A stretch of DNA of 64,000 nucleotides from Thermodesulfobacteriota bacterium. Lineage in GTDB: Bacteria; Desulfobacterota; DSM-4660; Desulfatiglandales; Desulfatiglandaceae. Position numbers and translations under genes: made by a program. Positions within the stretch are counted from its first letter, which is position 1. Every line of letters starts with the position of its first letter. Location of the stretch: contig JANQDY010000258.1 in NCBI GenBank assembly GCA_028278625.1, positions 43,356 through 107,355 of the forward strand. The letters are read 5' to 3'. This document shows, in pieces, positions 18,470-26,464 of this stretch. The notes beneath the pieces are model-generated. The model had not been told where the DNA came from. It made no database searches and worked only from the letters and a program-made list of their open reading frames with translations.

Positions 18470-19453
18470 ATGCGATCGCTTTTTATTCTGTTTGCTGCAG
18501 TCCTCTTTTTCTATTTTTTGACCGCGTGTTCGAAAACATTGCCGAAAAACGGTTTGCCCACCTCTGAAACCTATCAACAGGAAATGGACATCAAAGTCAA
18601 CGGCTTTTATCGCAGTTACCTCGTCCATGTCCCGCCCGGTTATGACGGTGAAAAAGCGGCGCCCCTGGTTGTTGTGATCCATGGCGCTTTTGATACGGCA
18701 GCGGGAATGGAAGCTTTTTCAAAATTCAGTGAAGTGGCTGACGCCGAAGACTTTCTGGTCATTTATCCCAACGGCATGGGTCTGTTCGGCCGTTTGCAGC
18801 ATTGGAATGCTGGCCACTGCTGCGGGAAGGCCGCAAAAGACGACATTGACGACGTCGGGTTTCTGGCAGCGGCCATTTCGGATGTGAGCGGCAGGCTGCG
18901 GGTGGATTCAAAGCGGGTATACGTGGTCGGTTTTTCAAACGGCGGCATGATGGCCTACCGGTTTGCCGCCGAAAAGACCCGACTGCTGGCAGGCGGTGCT
19001 TTCCTGGCGGCCTCCCTCGGGGGAAGGCCCTCCGGTGAGGCGCCTGAATGGCGGATCCCGGATCCCGATGGTCCCCTGCCGGTCATCATTATGCACGGCA
19101 TGGCAGACCAGGATATCCCCTTTGAAGGGGGGCACAGCAGACGGCGGGGCGGGACCAGAACATACTGGTCGGTCATGGACTCCGTGAGTGTGTGGGTGAA
19201 AAACAATCAATGTGTTGACAATCCGTCGGAGCATGAAGGTTTTGAGGGCCGAGTTGATGTGCTCTCATGGGAAGACTGCGCCGAAAATGGTGCCGTTACC
19301 CTGTACAAGATAAAGAGCTGGGCACATGATTGGCCAGGCCCCTATTTTACGGAAAAGTTGCCTCAGGGCGACCCCCTGAGGCAATTTGATGCAGCGAAGA
19401 TTATCTGGGATTTTTTCAAGAGATCCGGAAGAAACGCTCCAGTTAATCCTTGA
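18470..19453 (+). CDS. PHB-depolymerase/LpqC-like esterase lipoprotein
   Basis: A 327-residue alpha/beta hydrolase of the extracellular polyhydroxybutyrate depolymerase/feruloyl esterase-like family. A lipoprotein signal (FLTAC, Cys20) places it at the membrane facing the periplasm or outside. The core reads PLVVVIHG, then WNAGHCCGKAAKDDIDDVGF, typical of the LpqC group, and the nucleophile elbow VGFSNGGMMA (Ser156). LPVIIMHGMADQDIPF probably holds the Asp, and SWAHDWPG the His. The real substrate is unknown. The ATG at 18470 follows a GGAGGAG site. Its end overlaps the convergent methyltransferase gene by 11 bases. Confidence 0.85.
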   Translation: MRSLFILFAAVLFFYFLTACSKTLPKNGLPTSETYQQEMDIKVNGFYRSYLVHVPPGYDGEKAAPLVVVIHGAFDTAAGMEAFSKFSEVADAEDFLVIYPNGMGLFGRLQHWNAGHCCGKAAKDDIDDVGFLAAAISDVSGRLRVDSKRVYVVGFSNGGMMAYRFAAEKTRLLAGGAFLAASLGGRPSGEAPEWRIPDPDGPLPVIIMHGMADQDIPFEGGHSRRRGGTRTYWSVMDSVSVWVKNNQCVDNPSEHEGFEGRVDVLSWEDCAENGAVTLYKIKSWAHDWPGPYFTEKLPQGDPLRQFDAAKIIWDFFKRSGRNAPVNP

Positions 19454-20504
19454 TGATACCGTCTTTCAGGGCCATGTGTGTCGGCACCGGGATGGGCATA
19501 CAGCGGTTCTTTTCCGGGTTGTACATCAGCCGGTAGCTCATGCCCTGATTTGTTTGGCGGTGCATATTGTCCCATCCTCTAACAAAGTAGGGACATTCAT
19601 CATTGAAGCAGATATACATGAAATCGTTGTCCCAGGTTTGGCAAAAGGGATTGTCAGGCACCTCCCATTTTTTAAGTCTATCATCACAGTGGGGGCAACG
19701 AAGGGTCTCTTTCACCGCCGCCTCTCTTGCCAGAAGGTTTTCTTCAGACCTTTTTTCTCCATAGTTGTCTGTTATGAGGGGTCTTTTCCGTTCTGAGGGG
19801 CCGCCTTTCCTTTCAGCGTAAACAGCGTAGATGGGATCGCTTAACGGTGTTTGATCCGCGTATTTGTCATCCTTTGGTCTTGGTTTTCCCTTTGACGCAA
19901 AGCGGGACGTTTTTCCAAAGGCACCCGAGCCTTCAAAAAACTCGTTGACCAGAATTACGCGCTCGTTCTCATCCGCATCCCGCCAGACTTTGACGGCTTT
20001 TTGCGGAAACATCCGATTTGAAAAAATCACAAGGAAGAGCCCCCCGGGCTTTAGAATCCGGCCGACTTCCTTAAATACCTTAACGGGCTGCGTCATGTAA
20101 TCCACGGATACCGTGTTAATGACCACATCAAAGGTGGCATCCGGAAAAGGAAGAATGGGATCTTGATTGAGATCGTGAATAACGTGCCCTGTCAAAGAAC
20201 GGTTGCTTTTCAGCTCATTTTCATTTAAGCCCAGGCCCACAACCCTGGAAGCATTCAATTCTGCAGGGAGATGGCTGTCCCATCCGGCCATCAGATCCAG
20301 AATTACCGGGTTCTTTTCAATCACAAGGCTTTTGATCACGTGCCCGACGGTTTCAAGGGCCCGGGAATCGAGGTGGCTTACAAACCGGTCGGTTTCGTAA
20401 AAAACCGCGTCATGGGAATCTTCCATCCGCGAAAAAGCGTCCGGAAGGTCCATGGGATTTAAATTAAATCCGTTATCTTTTAAAACAGCGTCTTTGGTTG
20501 CCAT
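19443..20504 (-). CDS. SAM-dependent methyltransferase with C-terminal zinc-ribbon domain
   Basis: A 353-residue protein with a class I methyltransferase domain followed by a Cys-rich tail. The fold is seen in VILDLMAGWDSHL (motif I, divergent), VIHDLNQDPILPFPDATFDVVINTVSVDYM (motifs II-IV) and EVGRILKPGGLFLVIFSNR. The tail from about residue 265 has CPHCDDRL and, after a spacer, CFNDECPYFVRGW, resembling an Ogr/Delta-like zinc ribbon. The substrate is unknown. A structured leader with a terminator-like hairpin lies directly before the ribosome-binding site, so expression is probably attenuated. Confidence 0.82.
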   Translation of the reverse strand: MATKDAVLKDNGFNLNPMDLPDAFSRMEDSHDAVFYETDRFVSHLDSRALETVGHVIKSLVIEKNPVILDLMAGWDSHLPAELNASRVVGLGLNENELKSNRSLTGHVIHDLNQDPILPFPDATFDVVINTVSVDYMTQPVKVFKEVGRILKPGGLFLVIFSNRMFPQKAVKVWRDADENERVILVNEFFEGSGAFGKTSRFASKGKPRPKDDKYADQTPLSDPIYAVYAERKGGPSERKRPLITDNYGEKRSEENLLAREAAVKETLRCPHCDDRLKKWEVPDNPFCQTWDNDFMYICFNDECPYFVRGWDNMHRQTNQGMSYRLMYNPEKNRCMPIPVPTHMALKDGIIKD

Positions 20505-20526
20505 GGTAGATACCTCCCATAAAAAA

Positions 20527-20590
20527 AGCCGCGCATCACCTGAAGTGGTGAAACCCGGCTCATGGCCCCTTATGATAAGGGCGGGTTTTC
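20527..20590 (-). promoter_or_regulatory. Riboswitch-like leader with terminator just before the methyltransferase start
   Basis: Read on the minus strand, GAAAACCCG (20590-20582) can pair with CGGGTTTC (20557-20550), enclosing a perfect CCCTTAT/ATAAGGG hairpin (20581-20567). The same 3' segment also forms the alternative stem AGCCG/CGGCT (20560-20556 with 20531-20527), which holds an inner TCACC/GGTGA hairpin (20551-20536) and is followed by seven Ts and then the GGGAGG ribosome-binding site. The two folds exclude each other, which is the layout of a transcription-attenuating riboswitch. I do not recognise the family. The remaining bases up to 20741 show no other clear element. Confidence 0.5.
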
Positions 20591-20741
20591 CATATTTACA
20601 ATCTGTGTTTAGTCAGAAGCTAAACATCCGTTAAAGTTTGTCAACTCTAAACTTCAATCTATTTGATTGACCTTAATATAAGATTTTTGTTAAGATTAAA
20701 CACGATTTTTCAAGCGAAATACCAGCGTTGAGAACGATAAA

Positions 20742-21986
20742 TTGAACCAACTACAGAGTCTTCTGGGATTTCTGGCACTGCCCTTTTTGGCGTGGCTCTT
20801 TTCCGAAAACCGTAAAAGCGTCAATTTCAGAACTCTGATTGCCGGGTGCCTTCTGCAGGTTTTCCTGGCCCTGCTGCTCCTTAAGTTTCCCGGAAGCCAG
20901 AACGTGTTCATGTGGCTAAACAAGGGCGTGGAGGCCCTGGAGGAATCGACGCGGGCCGGCACCGGGTTCGTTTTTGGCTATCTGGGAGGCGGCCCCCTCC
21001 CTTTTGAAGATAAGAGCCCCGCCCATACCTACATTCTTGCGTTTCGAGGGCTTCCTTTGGTACTGGTCATCAGTGCCCTCACCTCCCTTTTCTTCTATTG
21101 GCGAATTATCCCGATGGTGGTCAACGGATTTGCCTGGGTGCTTAAGCGGGCAATGGGAATTGGCGGCGTGGAAGGTTTGGGCGCGGCCGCCAATGTGTTC
21201 GTAGGCATGGTGGAAGCTCCCCTGTTCGTGAGGCCCTATCTGTCGCGTGTTTCCAGAAGCGAGCTATTCACCATCATGGTGTGCGGCATGGCAACCATTG
21301 CCGGAACGGTGATGGTCCTCTACGCGTCGATTCTACGGTCGGCGGTGCCGGGCATCATGGGGCATCTCCTGGTGGCCTCCATTGTGAGTGCACCCGCCGC
21401 CATTACCATTTCCAAACTGATGGTACCGCAGGCATCGGGGTCGTCCGAGGATTCCCTTAGAGTGCCCAGAGGTGCCAAGAGCGCCATGGACGCCATTACC
21501 AAAGGGACCGTCGGTGGCATCAAACTGCTGATGAACATTATCGCCATGCTCGTGGTTTTTGTGGCGCTGGTTTACATGATCAATCTTATTCTGGCTTTTC
21601 TGCCCGACATCCATGGCCGGCCCCTGACATTTCAGCGGGTGGTAGGGTTTATCATGGCGCCCATTGCGTGGTTGATGGGTGTCCCTGCTTCAGAAATGGT
21701 GACGGCGGGAGGGCTCATGGGGATTAAGACCGTTTTGAATGAACTGCTTGCCTATCTTCAATTCGCGGCCCTTCCACCGGATGCGCTCTCTGAAAGAAGC
21801 CGGCTGATCATGGTCTATGCCATGTGCGGATTTGCCAATTTCGGGTCACTTGGCATCATGATCGGGGGGCTCGGTGCCATGGCGCCGGACAGGCGTGACG
21901 AGATTGTAAGCCTGGGTATCAAATCCATTGCGGCGGGGACCATCGCCACCTGCATGACCGGTGCCCTGGTGGGCATGATTTACTGA
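20742..21986 (+). CDS. Concentrative nucleoside transporter (NupC/CNT family)
   Basis: A 414-residue inner-membrane symporter that takes up nucleosides with H+ or Na+. It has the family order: three N-terminal spans (QSLLGFLALPFLAWLFSENRK is typical), the GTGFVFGYLGGG loop, then the core with EGLGAAANVFVGMVEAPLFVRPYLSRVSRSELFTIMVCGMATIAG and a C-terminal block ending CGFANFGSLGIMIGGLGAMAPDRR. The EAP motif of the substrate site is intact. The start is a TTG without a clear ribosome-binding site; the next Met is too far inside. It converges on the MBL-GNAT gene with a 4-base gap. Confidence 0.9.
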   Translation: MNQLQSLLGFLALPFLAWLFSENRKSVNFRTLIAGCLLQVFLALLLLKFPGSQNVFMWLNKGVEALEESTRAGTGFVFGYLGGGPLPFEDKSPAHTYILAFRGLPLVLVISALTSLFFYWRIIPMVVNGFAWVLKRAMGIGGVEGLGAAANVFVGMVEAPLFVRPYLSRVSRSELFTIMVCGMATIAGTVMVLYASILRSAVPGIMGHLLVASIVSAPAAITISKLMVPQASGSSEDSLRVPRGAKSAMDAITKGTVGGIKLLMNIIAMLVVFVALVYMINLILAFLPDIHGRPLTFQRVVGFIMAPIAWLMGVPASEMVTAGGLMGIKTVLNELLAYLQFAALPPDALSERSRLIMVYAMCGFANFGSLGIMIGGLGAMAPDRRDEIVSLGIKSIAAGTIATCMTGALVGMIY

Positions 21987-21990
21987 TTGT

Positions 21991-24555
21991 TTAGGCGATC
22001 CAGATGTTTTCCAGATATGAGAAGGAGAAGTCAACCACCATTTTGGGTCGGTTATTCGCCAGATCCCAGGAGACAAAAGGGGTCAGCTGGTCAATAATCG
22101 TCTCCCTGGGAACATCCAGGCGCTCGGATACGACCGTAGCGGTCTCTTTTACCGTTTCCATTACGATTCTGTCCAGTTTAACCGCCTCGTTCACCGATTT
22201 CAAATTGGGATTGCTCTGAAGCTGTTCAATGGCCTCTTCCCAATGAATGGCATCAATTTTGCGCCGCAGCACATAGCCGTTGCCCCGGTCCTGGATGATC
22301 AATAGAATGGGGTTTGTTTTAAGTTGCGCGCTTCTGATATTGGTGTTGGGCATCTCCTCTCTAATCCTCGTCACCAATTTGCTTCTCTCCTGCAGAAGAT
22401 CGAGCTGCCTGGCCTGCACCCGCTCAAAGATATAGGTCTTCTCCTCGATTTCAATCTCTTTCAACCGGGTGGGATCGAATCCAAGGTCCATGAGATCGCC
22501 CAGCGTCAGCGTGTCTTCATAGGTCTTGCGGTTCTTCTGAAGCCAGAGGAGGAAGTTGGGCCTTCTATAATTGGGAAGGGATTCAATCAATTGGGCGGGA
22601 TTCTGTATCAAATCTTCCGGGAGTCTTGAGAGCAATCCCAGGGAACCTGTCACAATCGCTTCTTCCTTGGCCAAATACCTCGGTGCATAGGATTTTACCT
22701 GCAGTTTGTCGATGCCTGCATCCAGAACAATCTGCTCCGTTGATTCCCCACCGGTGTATCCCACCAGCTCGCCGATGCGGCGCCTGAAGGCGATGAATTT
22801 GGTAACAAAGCGGGTGAACAGAAAACGCATGAATACGGACGGTTGCGGCCCTTGAAGCTCTGAATGAAAATAGGTCATGAGTGCCTGGTAAAGCTCCCGG
22901 AATTCATTCAGGGTTTTTCTGACCATGGTTTCGTTTTCACGAATATCGATGAGTCCCCGCTTTCGTTTCAGATGGTACATGAGTTTGAGGAGCGGCTGTT
23001 TCAGATCCCTTTTTTTGAATGAGGGCGGGACAAACACCATGTAGTTGTGGTCTTTATAGAACATTTGATGACCGATGATCTCCTCCACTGGAATCCAGGA
23101 CTGCTTTAAATAGACGTCGTATGTGGGGTCTTCCTGGGGTATGATGTTGTCCAGAATTCCCACGGCCGATTTTTCGGTCAGAAAATCGGCAAAGGATTTC
23201 AGTATCCGATTCCCCAGACCCTTTCGCCGAAAGGGTGCCGCCACTTCAACATAGACAAGATAGTAGCAGGGAATCGGTTTTTTGAGGTAGATCATGTTGA
23301 GACGCGCCAGGTTCTCACCGCTTTCCGCCTTGATTTCAAACTGCTGGAAGCCGTTTTGAGAGTCGTTGAATTTCAACCGGTTGATTCTGCCGCCCTTTGC
23401 CGTGGCATTGACCAATTCCCAGAGGTTGTTGAAGAGATCCGCCGATACCGGCCCTTCTGAAAGACCCCTTCTCATGCCTTCGTCGATCAGTGCCACCAGG
23501 CTCAATCTTTCACTTAAGTTCAGGTCTTTGGATGTTTCAGGAACCGTGACCGGCGGTGCCTCCCGGGCTGGTTCATCCGATGCTGCCATTTCGGGTTTGG
23601 CGTTTTCATCCAAGGGCCGCGGCGGTTCATTCCCCAGGCTGAAGGAGAGAGAATTGACCTCTTTCCGGGATCGATTGATGAGGAGTCTGCACAGGTCATA
23701 CATCACCTTGAAAGGCTGGATGTCGGTGAGGTTGTTGACGAACTGGGCCCCTTCCAGGGCGATGGCCTCGGCGGAATTTCCCTGGTGGAGCTGGCCCATT
23801 ATGGCTTCGTGGTAGTTGCCCGTGGCGATGATGGCCTTTTCAAAATAGGTGTGAACATGGTTTTCCAATACCGCATTATGACTGAGTACCGCCCGTTTTG
23901 CCGGAAATGCCGCCAGCCGCCTGATGCTTTCAACGTACGCTCTGAGAGAAAAGAAGTAGTTGGGCCAGAAAACATCCTTTTGGGGAACATAGAAGCCGGT
24001 GGCATCACCCACGACCAACGTCTGCTCCGTTTCTTCATAAGCGGATATATGGCAGGGTGAATGGCCGGGTGTGTCGATAATTTCCCACTTAACGTTGTCC
24101 CCCAAATCGATGGTGTCCTCCCCTTTCACCAGGAGATCGGCTTCAAACCGATAGTTTTCCGGTGTGGCCGGAATTTCATCGATTTCCGACTTGGCGCGCA
24201 TGAGCTGTGCAATGCCCAGATCCACCAGGAGAAATTCATTGTACAGGGCCCTCGTATTCAGAATCTTGGCACCCGGTGCGCTCGCTACGATCTTTAGATG
24301 GGGCCATCGGCGCTTGAGGTGCGGGAGTGCACCGATATGATCCGCGTGGGTATGGGTGAGGAGAACATATTCGATCTCTTTTATGGCAATGCCCAGGCCA
24401 CTGATCTGCTGAACGATCAGTTCAAAGGTGGGCCCTGTTCCTCCCTCAATGATCATACCGACCTTTCCCATGGAGAGAAACGCCGGAAAAGAGGCGGTTC
24501 CCAGCCGATAGAAGCGGGATGTCAAGGGAACGGCTTTTAATGTGGTTCGGTTCAT
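21991..24555 (-). CDS. Large MBL-fold/GNAT fusion protein of unknown function
   Basis: An 854-residue multidomain protein. Residues about 15-300 are an MBL-fold hydrolase with THTHADHIG (H68, H70, D72, H73), DTPGHS (H165), VGDATG (D184) and LSHNAVLENH. After a Pro/Glu-rich linker (about 310-345) a GNAT acetyltransferase domain follows (about 370-510) with the acetyl-CoA loop RRKGLGNRI. The final 340 residues are mostly helical and match nothing I can name. The MBL part resembles glyoxalase-II-like enzymes. Whether the two enzymes act on one substrate is unknown. It is preceded by a leader peptide and a strong terminator, so it is probably controlled by attenuation. Confidence 0.85.
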   Translation of the reverse strand: MNRTTLKAVPLTSRFYRLGTASFPAFLSMGKVGMIIEGGTGPTFELIVQQISGLGIAIKEIEYVLLTHTHADHIGALPHLKRRWPHLKIVASAPGAKILNTRALYNEFLLVDLGIAQLMRAKSEIDEIPATPENYRFEADLLVKGEDTIDLGDNVKWEIIDTPGHSPCHISAYEETEQTLVVGDATGFYVPQKDVFWPNYFFSLRAYVESIRRLAAFPAKRAVLSHNAVLENHVHTYFEKAIIATGNYHEAIMGQLHQGNSAEAIALEGAQFVNNLTDIQPFKVMYDLCRLLINRSRKEVNSLSFSLGNEPPRPLDENAKPEMAASDEPAREAPPVTVPETSKDLNLSERLSLVALIDEGMRRGLSEGPVSADLFNNLWELVNATAKGGRINRLKFNDSQNGFQQFEIKAESGENLARLNMIYLKKPIPCYYLVYVEVAAPFRRKGLGNRILKSFADFLTEKSAVGILDNIIPQEDPTYDVYLKQSWIPVEEIIGHQMFYKDHNYMVFVPPSFKKRDLKQPLLKLMYHLKRKRGLIDIRENETMVRKTLNEFRELYQALMTYFHSELQGPQPSVFMRFLFTRFVTKFIAFRRRIGELVGYTGGESTEQIVLDAGIDKLQVKSYAPRYLAKEEAIVTGSLGLLSRLPEDLIQNPAQLIESLPNYRRPNFLLWLQKNRKTYEDTLTLGDLMDLGFDPTRLKEIEIEEKTYIFERVQARQLDLLQERSKLVTRIREEMPNTNIRSAQLKTNPILLIIQDRGNGYVLRRKIDAIHWEEAIEQLQSNPNLKSVNEAVKLDRIVMETVKETATVVSERLDVPRETIIDQLTPFVSWDLANNRPKMVVDFSFSYLENIWIA

Positions 24556-24594
24556 GATATCAACAGACCCCGTAACGTTTGAATGCCCAAAAAA

Positions 24595-24627
24595 AAAGCC
24601 GTGGGCTTTTTAGGTGCCCACGGCTTT
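24595..24627 (-). terminator. Intrinsic terminator (attenuator) ahead of the MBL-GNAT gene
   Basis: On the minus strand AAAGCCGTGGGC (24627 down to 24616, read as the complement) pairs perfectly with GCCCACGGCTTT over 12 bp around a 9-base loop, and the T-run reaches nine (24597-24589). It lies 34 bases upstream of the ATG at 24555 and downstream of the leader peptide, so a transcript for the gene must read through it. On the + strand only three Ts follow, so it acts mainly on the minus strand. Confidence 0.75.
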
Positions 24628-24648
24628 AAACCTGATTTAGAAAAGCGG

Positions 24649-24717
24649 TCAATCCACGGACACTGGTATTCCCCAGTTGCTAAAATAAAAAAAGCCCGTG
24701 AATTTAATATTCATCAT
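24649..24717 (-). CDS. Aromatic-rich leader peptide (22 residues)
   Basis: A short frame starting ATG-ATG, with AAAGGGTGG (24730-24722) four bases upstream as ribosome-binding site, and ending TGA. The peptide contains the run GFFYFSNWG: four Phe (one just before the run), one Tyr and one Trp in 22 residues. Part of its coding DNA (CACGGGCTTT, 24700-24691) can pair with the 5' arm of the downstream terminator with one bulged base, and also with CCGTG near its own stop codon. That is the layout of amino-acid attenuation leaders such as pheM or pheL. Function is inferred; homology is not shown. Confidence 0.55.
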   Translation of the reverse strand: MMNIKFTGFFYFSNWGIPVSVD

Positions 24718-24902
24718 TCAACCACCCTTTGTTACATCGCTCTTTCCTGATGCTTCTATAGGAGGGATGCTCGCTTGTCAATGATTTTTTTGGACCACGG
24801 CGATCTTGCTTTTGAAACCATCATCCGATATGGTCCCTGGACATGTTGACAACCTTTGCCGGTGATGGTTTTGGTGAGGTGGTGGAGAGGCCTGAAGGGT
24901 AG
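24718..24902. other. Divergent promoter region with an inverted repeat
   Basis: The gap between the leader peptide and the permease gene holds an inverted repeat of AAACCATCA (24815-24823) and TGATGGTTT (24863-24871), extendable to 11 pairs with a bulged T. It lies about 30 bases ahead of the permease start, so it may form a leader stem or an operator. It lacks the conserved core of the purine riboswitch. A TTGACA (24846-24851, +) is present without a good -10 box. Nothing else is clear here. Confidence 0.35.
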
Positions 24903-26240
24903 ATGATGTCGGACAAAAGAGAAGGGTCACAGGGGATTCTTTACGGATTGCACGACAGGCCCCCGCTGCCCCAAACGGTTTTTGCGGCCTTTCAACATCT
25001 GATGGCCATCTTTTTGCCCATCATGACGCCGGCATTGATCATCAGCAGTGCGCTTGACTTTGATCGTGAAACCGCTTCACACCTGGTCAGTCTGTCCCTG
25101 TTTATTTCCGGTATCGCAACGTTCATTCAGGTTCGCCGTTTCGGCCCTGTCGGGTCCGGACTGCTCAGCATTCAGGGGACCAGCTTTTCATTCATCGAAC
25201 CGCTCATTTCCGCCGGTCATGCGGGTGGCCTGCCCCTCATGCTGGGCATCTGTCTTGCCGGGTCTCCCATTGAAATGATTTTGAGCCGTTTTCTGAGATT
25301 CCTCAAAAGAATCATCACACCGGTGGTCAGCGGATCAGTGGTCATCCTCATCGGTCTTTCTCTGGTCAAGGCGGGAATGATTGAGCTGGGGGGCGGCCAG
25401 CAGGCCATTAAGGAGGGGACCTTCGGCACCGCCCGTCACCTAGTGCCGGGTTTGCTGGTTCTCGTCACCATCGTGGGACTGAACAGGTCCCGAAAGGGTT
25501 ATTTGCGGATGAGTTCCATCCTGATCGGTCTGGCCGTGGGGCTTTTGGCCTCAGTCATCATGGGCGGTTCGGATTATTCCGGCATGCCTGCGGCAGCCAT
25601 CATCTGTATTCCCATGCCACTGAAATACGGACTCGATTTCAATTGGGCTGCATTCGTCCCCATTGCATTGATATACGTGATCACGGTCATGGAATCCATG
25701 GGGGATCTAACGGCCACCTCCGTGGTCTCGGGAGAGCCGGTAAAAGGGGATCTATACATGAAGCGGGTTTCGGGCGGTATCATGGCGGACGGTGTGAACT
25801 CCATGCTGGCCGCCGGTTTCAACACCTTTCCCTGTACAACATTCGGACAGAACAACGGCATTATTCAATTGACAGGGGTTGCCAGCCGGTATGTGGGCTA
25901 CTTCATCGCCTTTTTCCTCGTCCTGTTGGGTCTTTTTCCGCTGGTGGGCGGCTTTTTTGCGCTGCTTCCCCCATCGGTGCTCGGCGGCGCGACCCTATTG
26001 ATGTTTGGCGCCGTGGCTGCCGCTGGTGTCAAGATCATCCATCAATCGGAGATGAACCGCCATGAAATGCTCATCCTGGCCGTATCCCTTTCCACGGGTC
26101 TGGGGGTGGAGCTTGTTCCAGACATCATTCAACATTCGCCCACGCTGTTTCAGCCGTTTCTCAGATCAGGCATCACCACCGGCGGCCTTTTGGCCATTTT
26201 CTGCCAGTTGTTCTACATTAGAAGGGACGTCAAAATCTGA
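24903..26240 (+). CDS. Uracil/xanthine permease (NCS2 family)
   Basis: A 445-residue inner-membrane nucleobase transporter with about 14 spans. Family segments are AAFQHLMAIFLPIMTPALI at the first span, SGLLSIQGTSFSFIEPLI, IITPVVSGSVVILIGLSL, and the signature VITVMESMGDLTATS followed by ADGVNSMLAAGFNTFPCTTFGQNNGII. The ESMGDLTA and QNNG motifs resemble the xanthine/urate branch more than UraA, but the substrate cannot be fixed from sequence. The ATG at 24903 follows AAGGG. The nucleoside transporter nearby suggests nucleobase salvage in this region. Confidence 0.9.
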   Translation: MMSDKREGSQGILYGLHDRPPLPQTVFAAFQHLMAIFLPIMTPALIISSALDFDRETASHLVSLSLFISGIATFIQVRRFGPVGSGLLSIQGTSFSFIEPLISAGHAGGLPLMLGICLAGSPIEMILSRFLRFLKRIITPVVSGSVVILIGLSLVKAGMIELGGGQQAIKEGTFGTARHLVPGLLVLVTIVGLNRSRKGYLRMSSILIGLAVGLLASVIMGGSDYSGMPAAAIICIPMPLKYGLDFNWAAFVPIALIYVITVMESMGDLTATSVVSGEPVKGDLYMKRVSGGIMADGVNSMLAAGFNTFPCTTFGQNNGIIQLTGVASRYVGYFIAFFLVLLGLFPLVGGFFALLPPSVLGGATLLMFGAVAAAGVKIIHQSEMNRHEMLILAVSLSTGLGVELVPDIIQHSPTLFQPFLRSGITTGGLLAIFCQLFYIRRDVKI

Positions 26241-26319
26241 ATCAAATGGGCTCCAAAAAAAACGATGGCAGCCTCGTTTCAGTCCTCCGCCCTTTTGCCA
26301 ATCAACTCCCTCATTAAAC

Positions 26320-26340
26320 GATCTCCTCTAATAGGAGGTC
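26320..26340. repeat. Inverted repeat upstream of the solute-binding protein
   Basis: GATCTCCT (26320-26327) and AGGAGGTC (26333-26340) form an 8-pair stem with one G-T pair and a 5-base loop, in the 224-base gap after the permease. There is no T-tract. It could be a weak terminator for the permease or an operator. The rest of this gap shows no clear promoter. Confidence 0.3.
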
Positions 26341-26464
26341 CCTTGGAATAGCCCGATCAGGACACTTGAACATTCCAGCTTTTTAAGAATGAAATCATTT
26401 GCTATCATTGGCAAATTATGGGAATCTGAATAATCCATACCGGCTTTCTGGGAAAGGAGGGCTT

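Noticed and set aside
20561..20593. Leader peptide inside the methyltransferase leader (short ATG frames)
   Set aside because: Candidate frames such as MENPPLS lack a ribosome-binding site and hold no run of one amino acid; the RNA fold explains the region better.
24691..24700. A second terminator formed by the T-run in the leader peptide
   Set aside because: No stem precedes the T-run; the Ts are the Phe codons of the leader peptide frame.
24815..24902. Purine riboswitch before the nucleobase permease
   Set aside because: The conserved loop and junction bases of the purine aptamer are absent; only a simple inverted repeat is seen.
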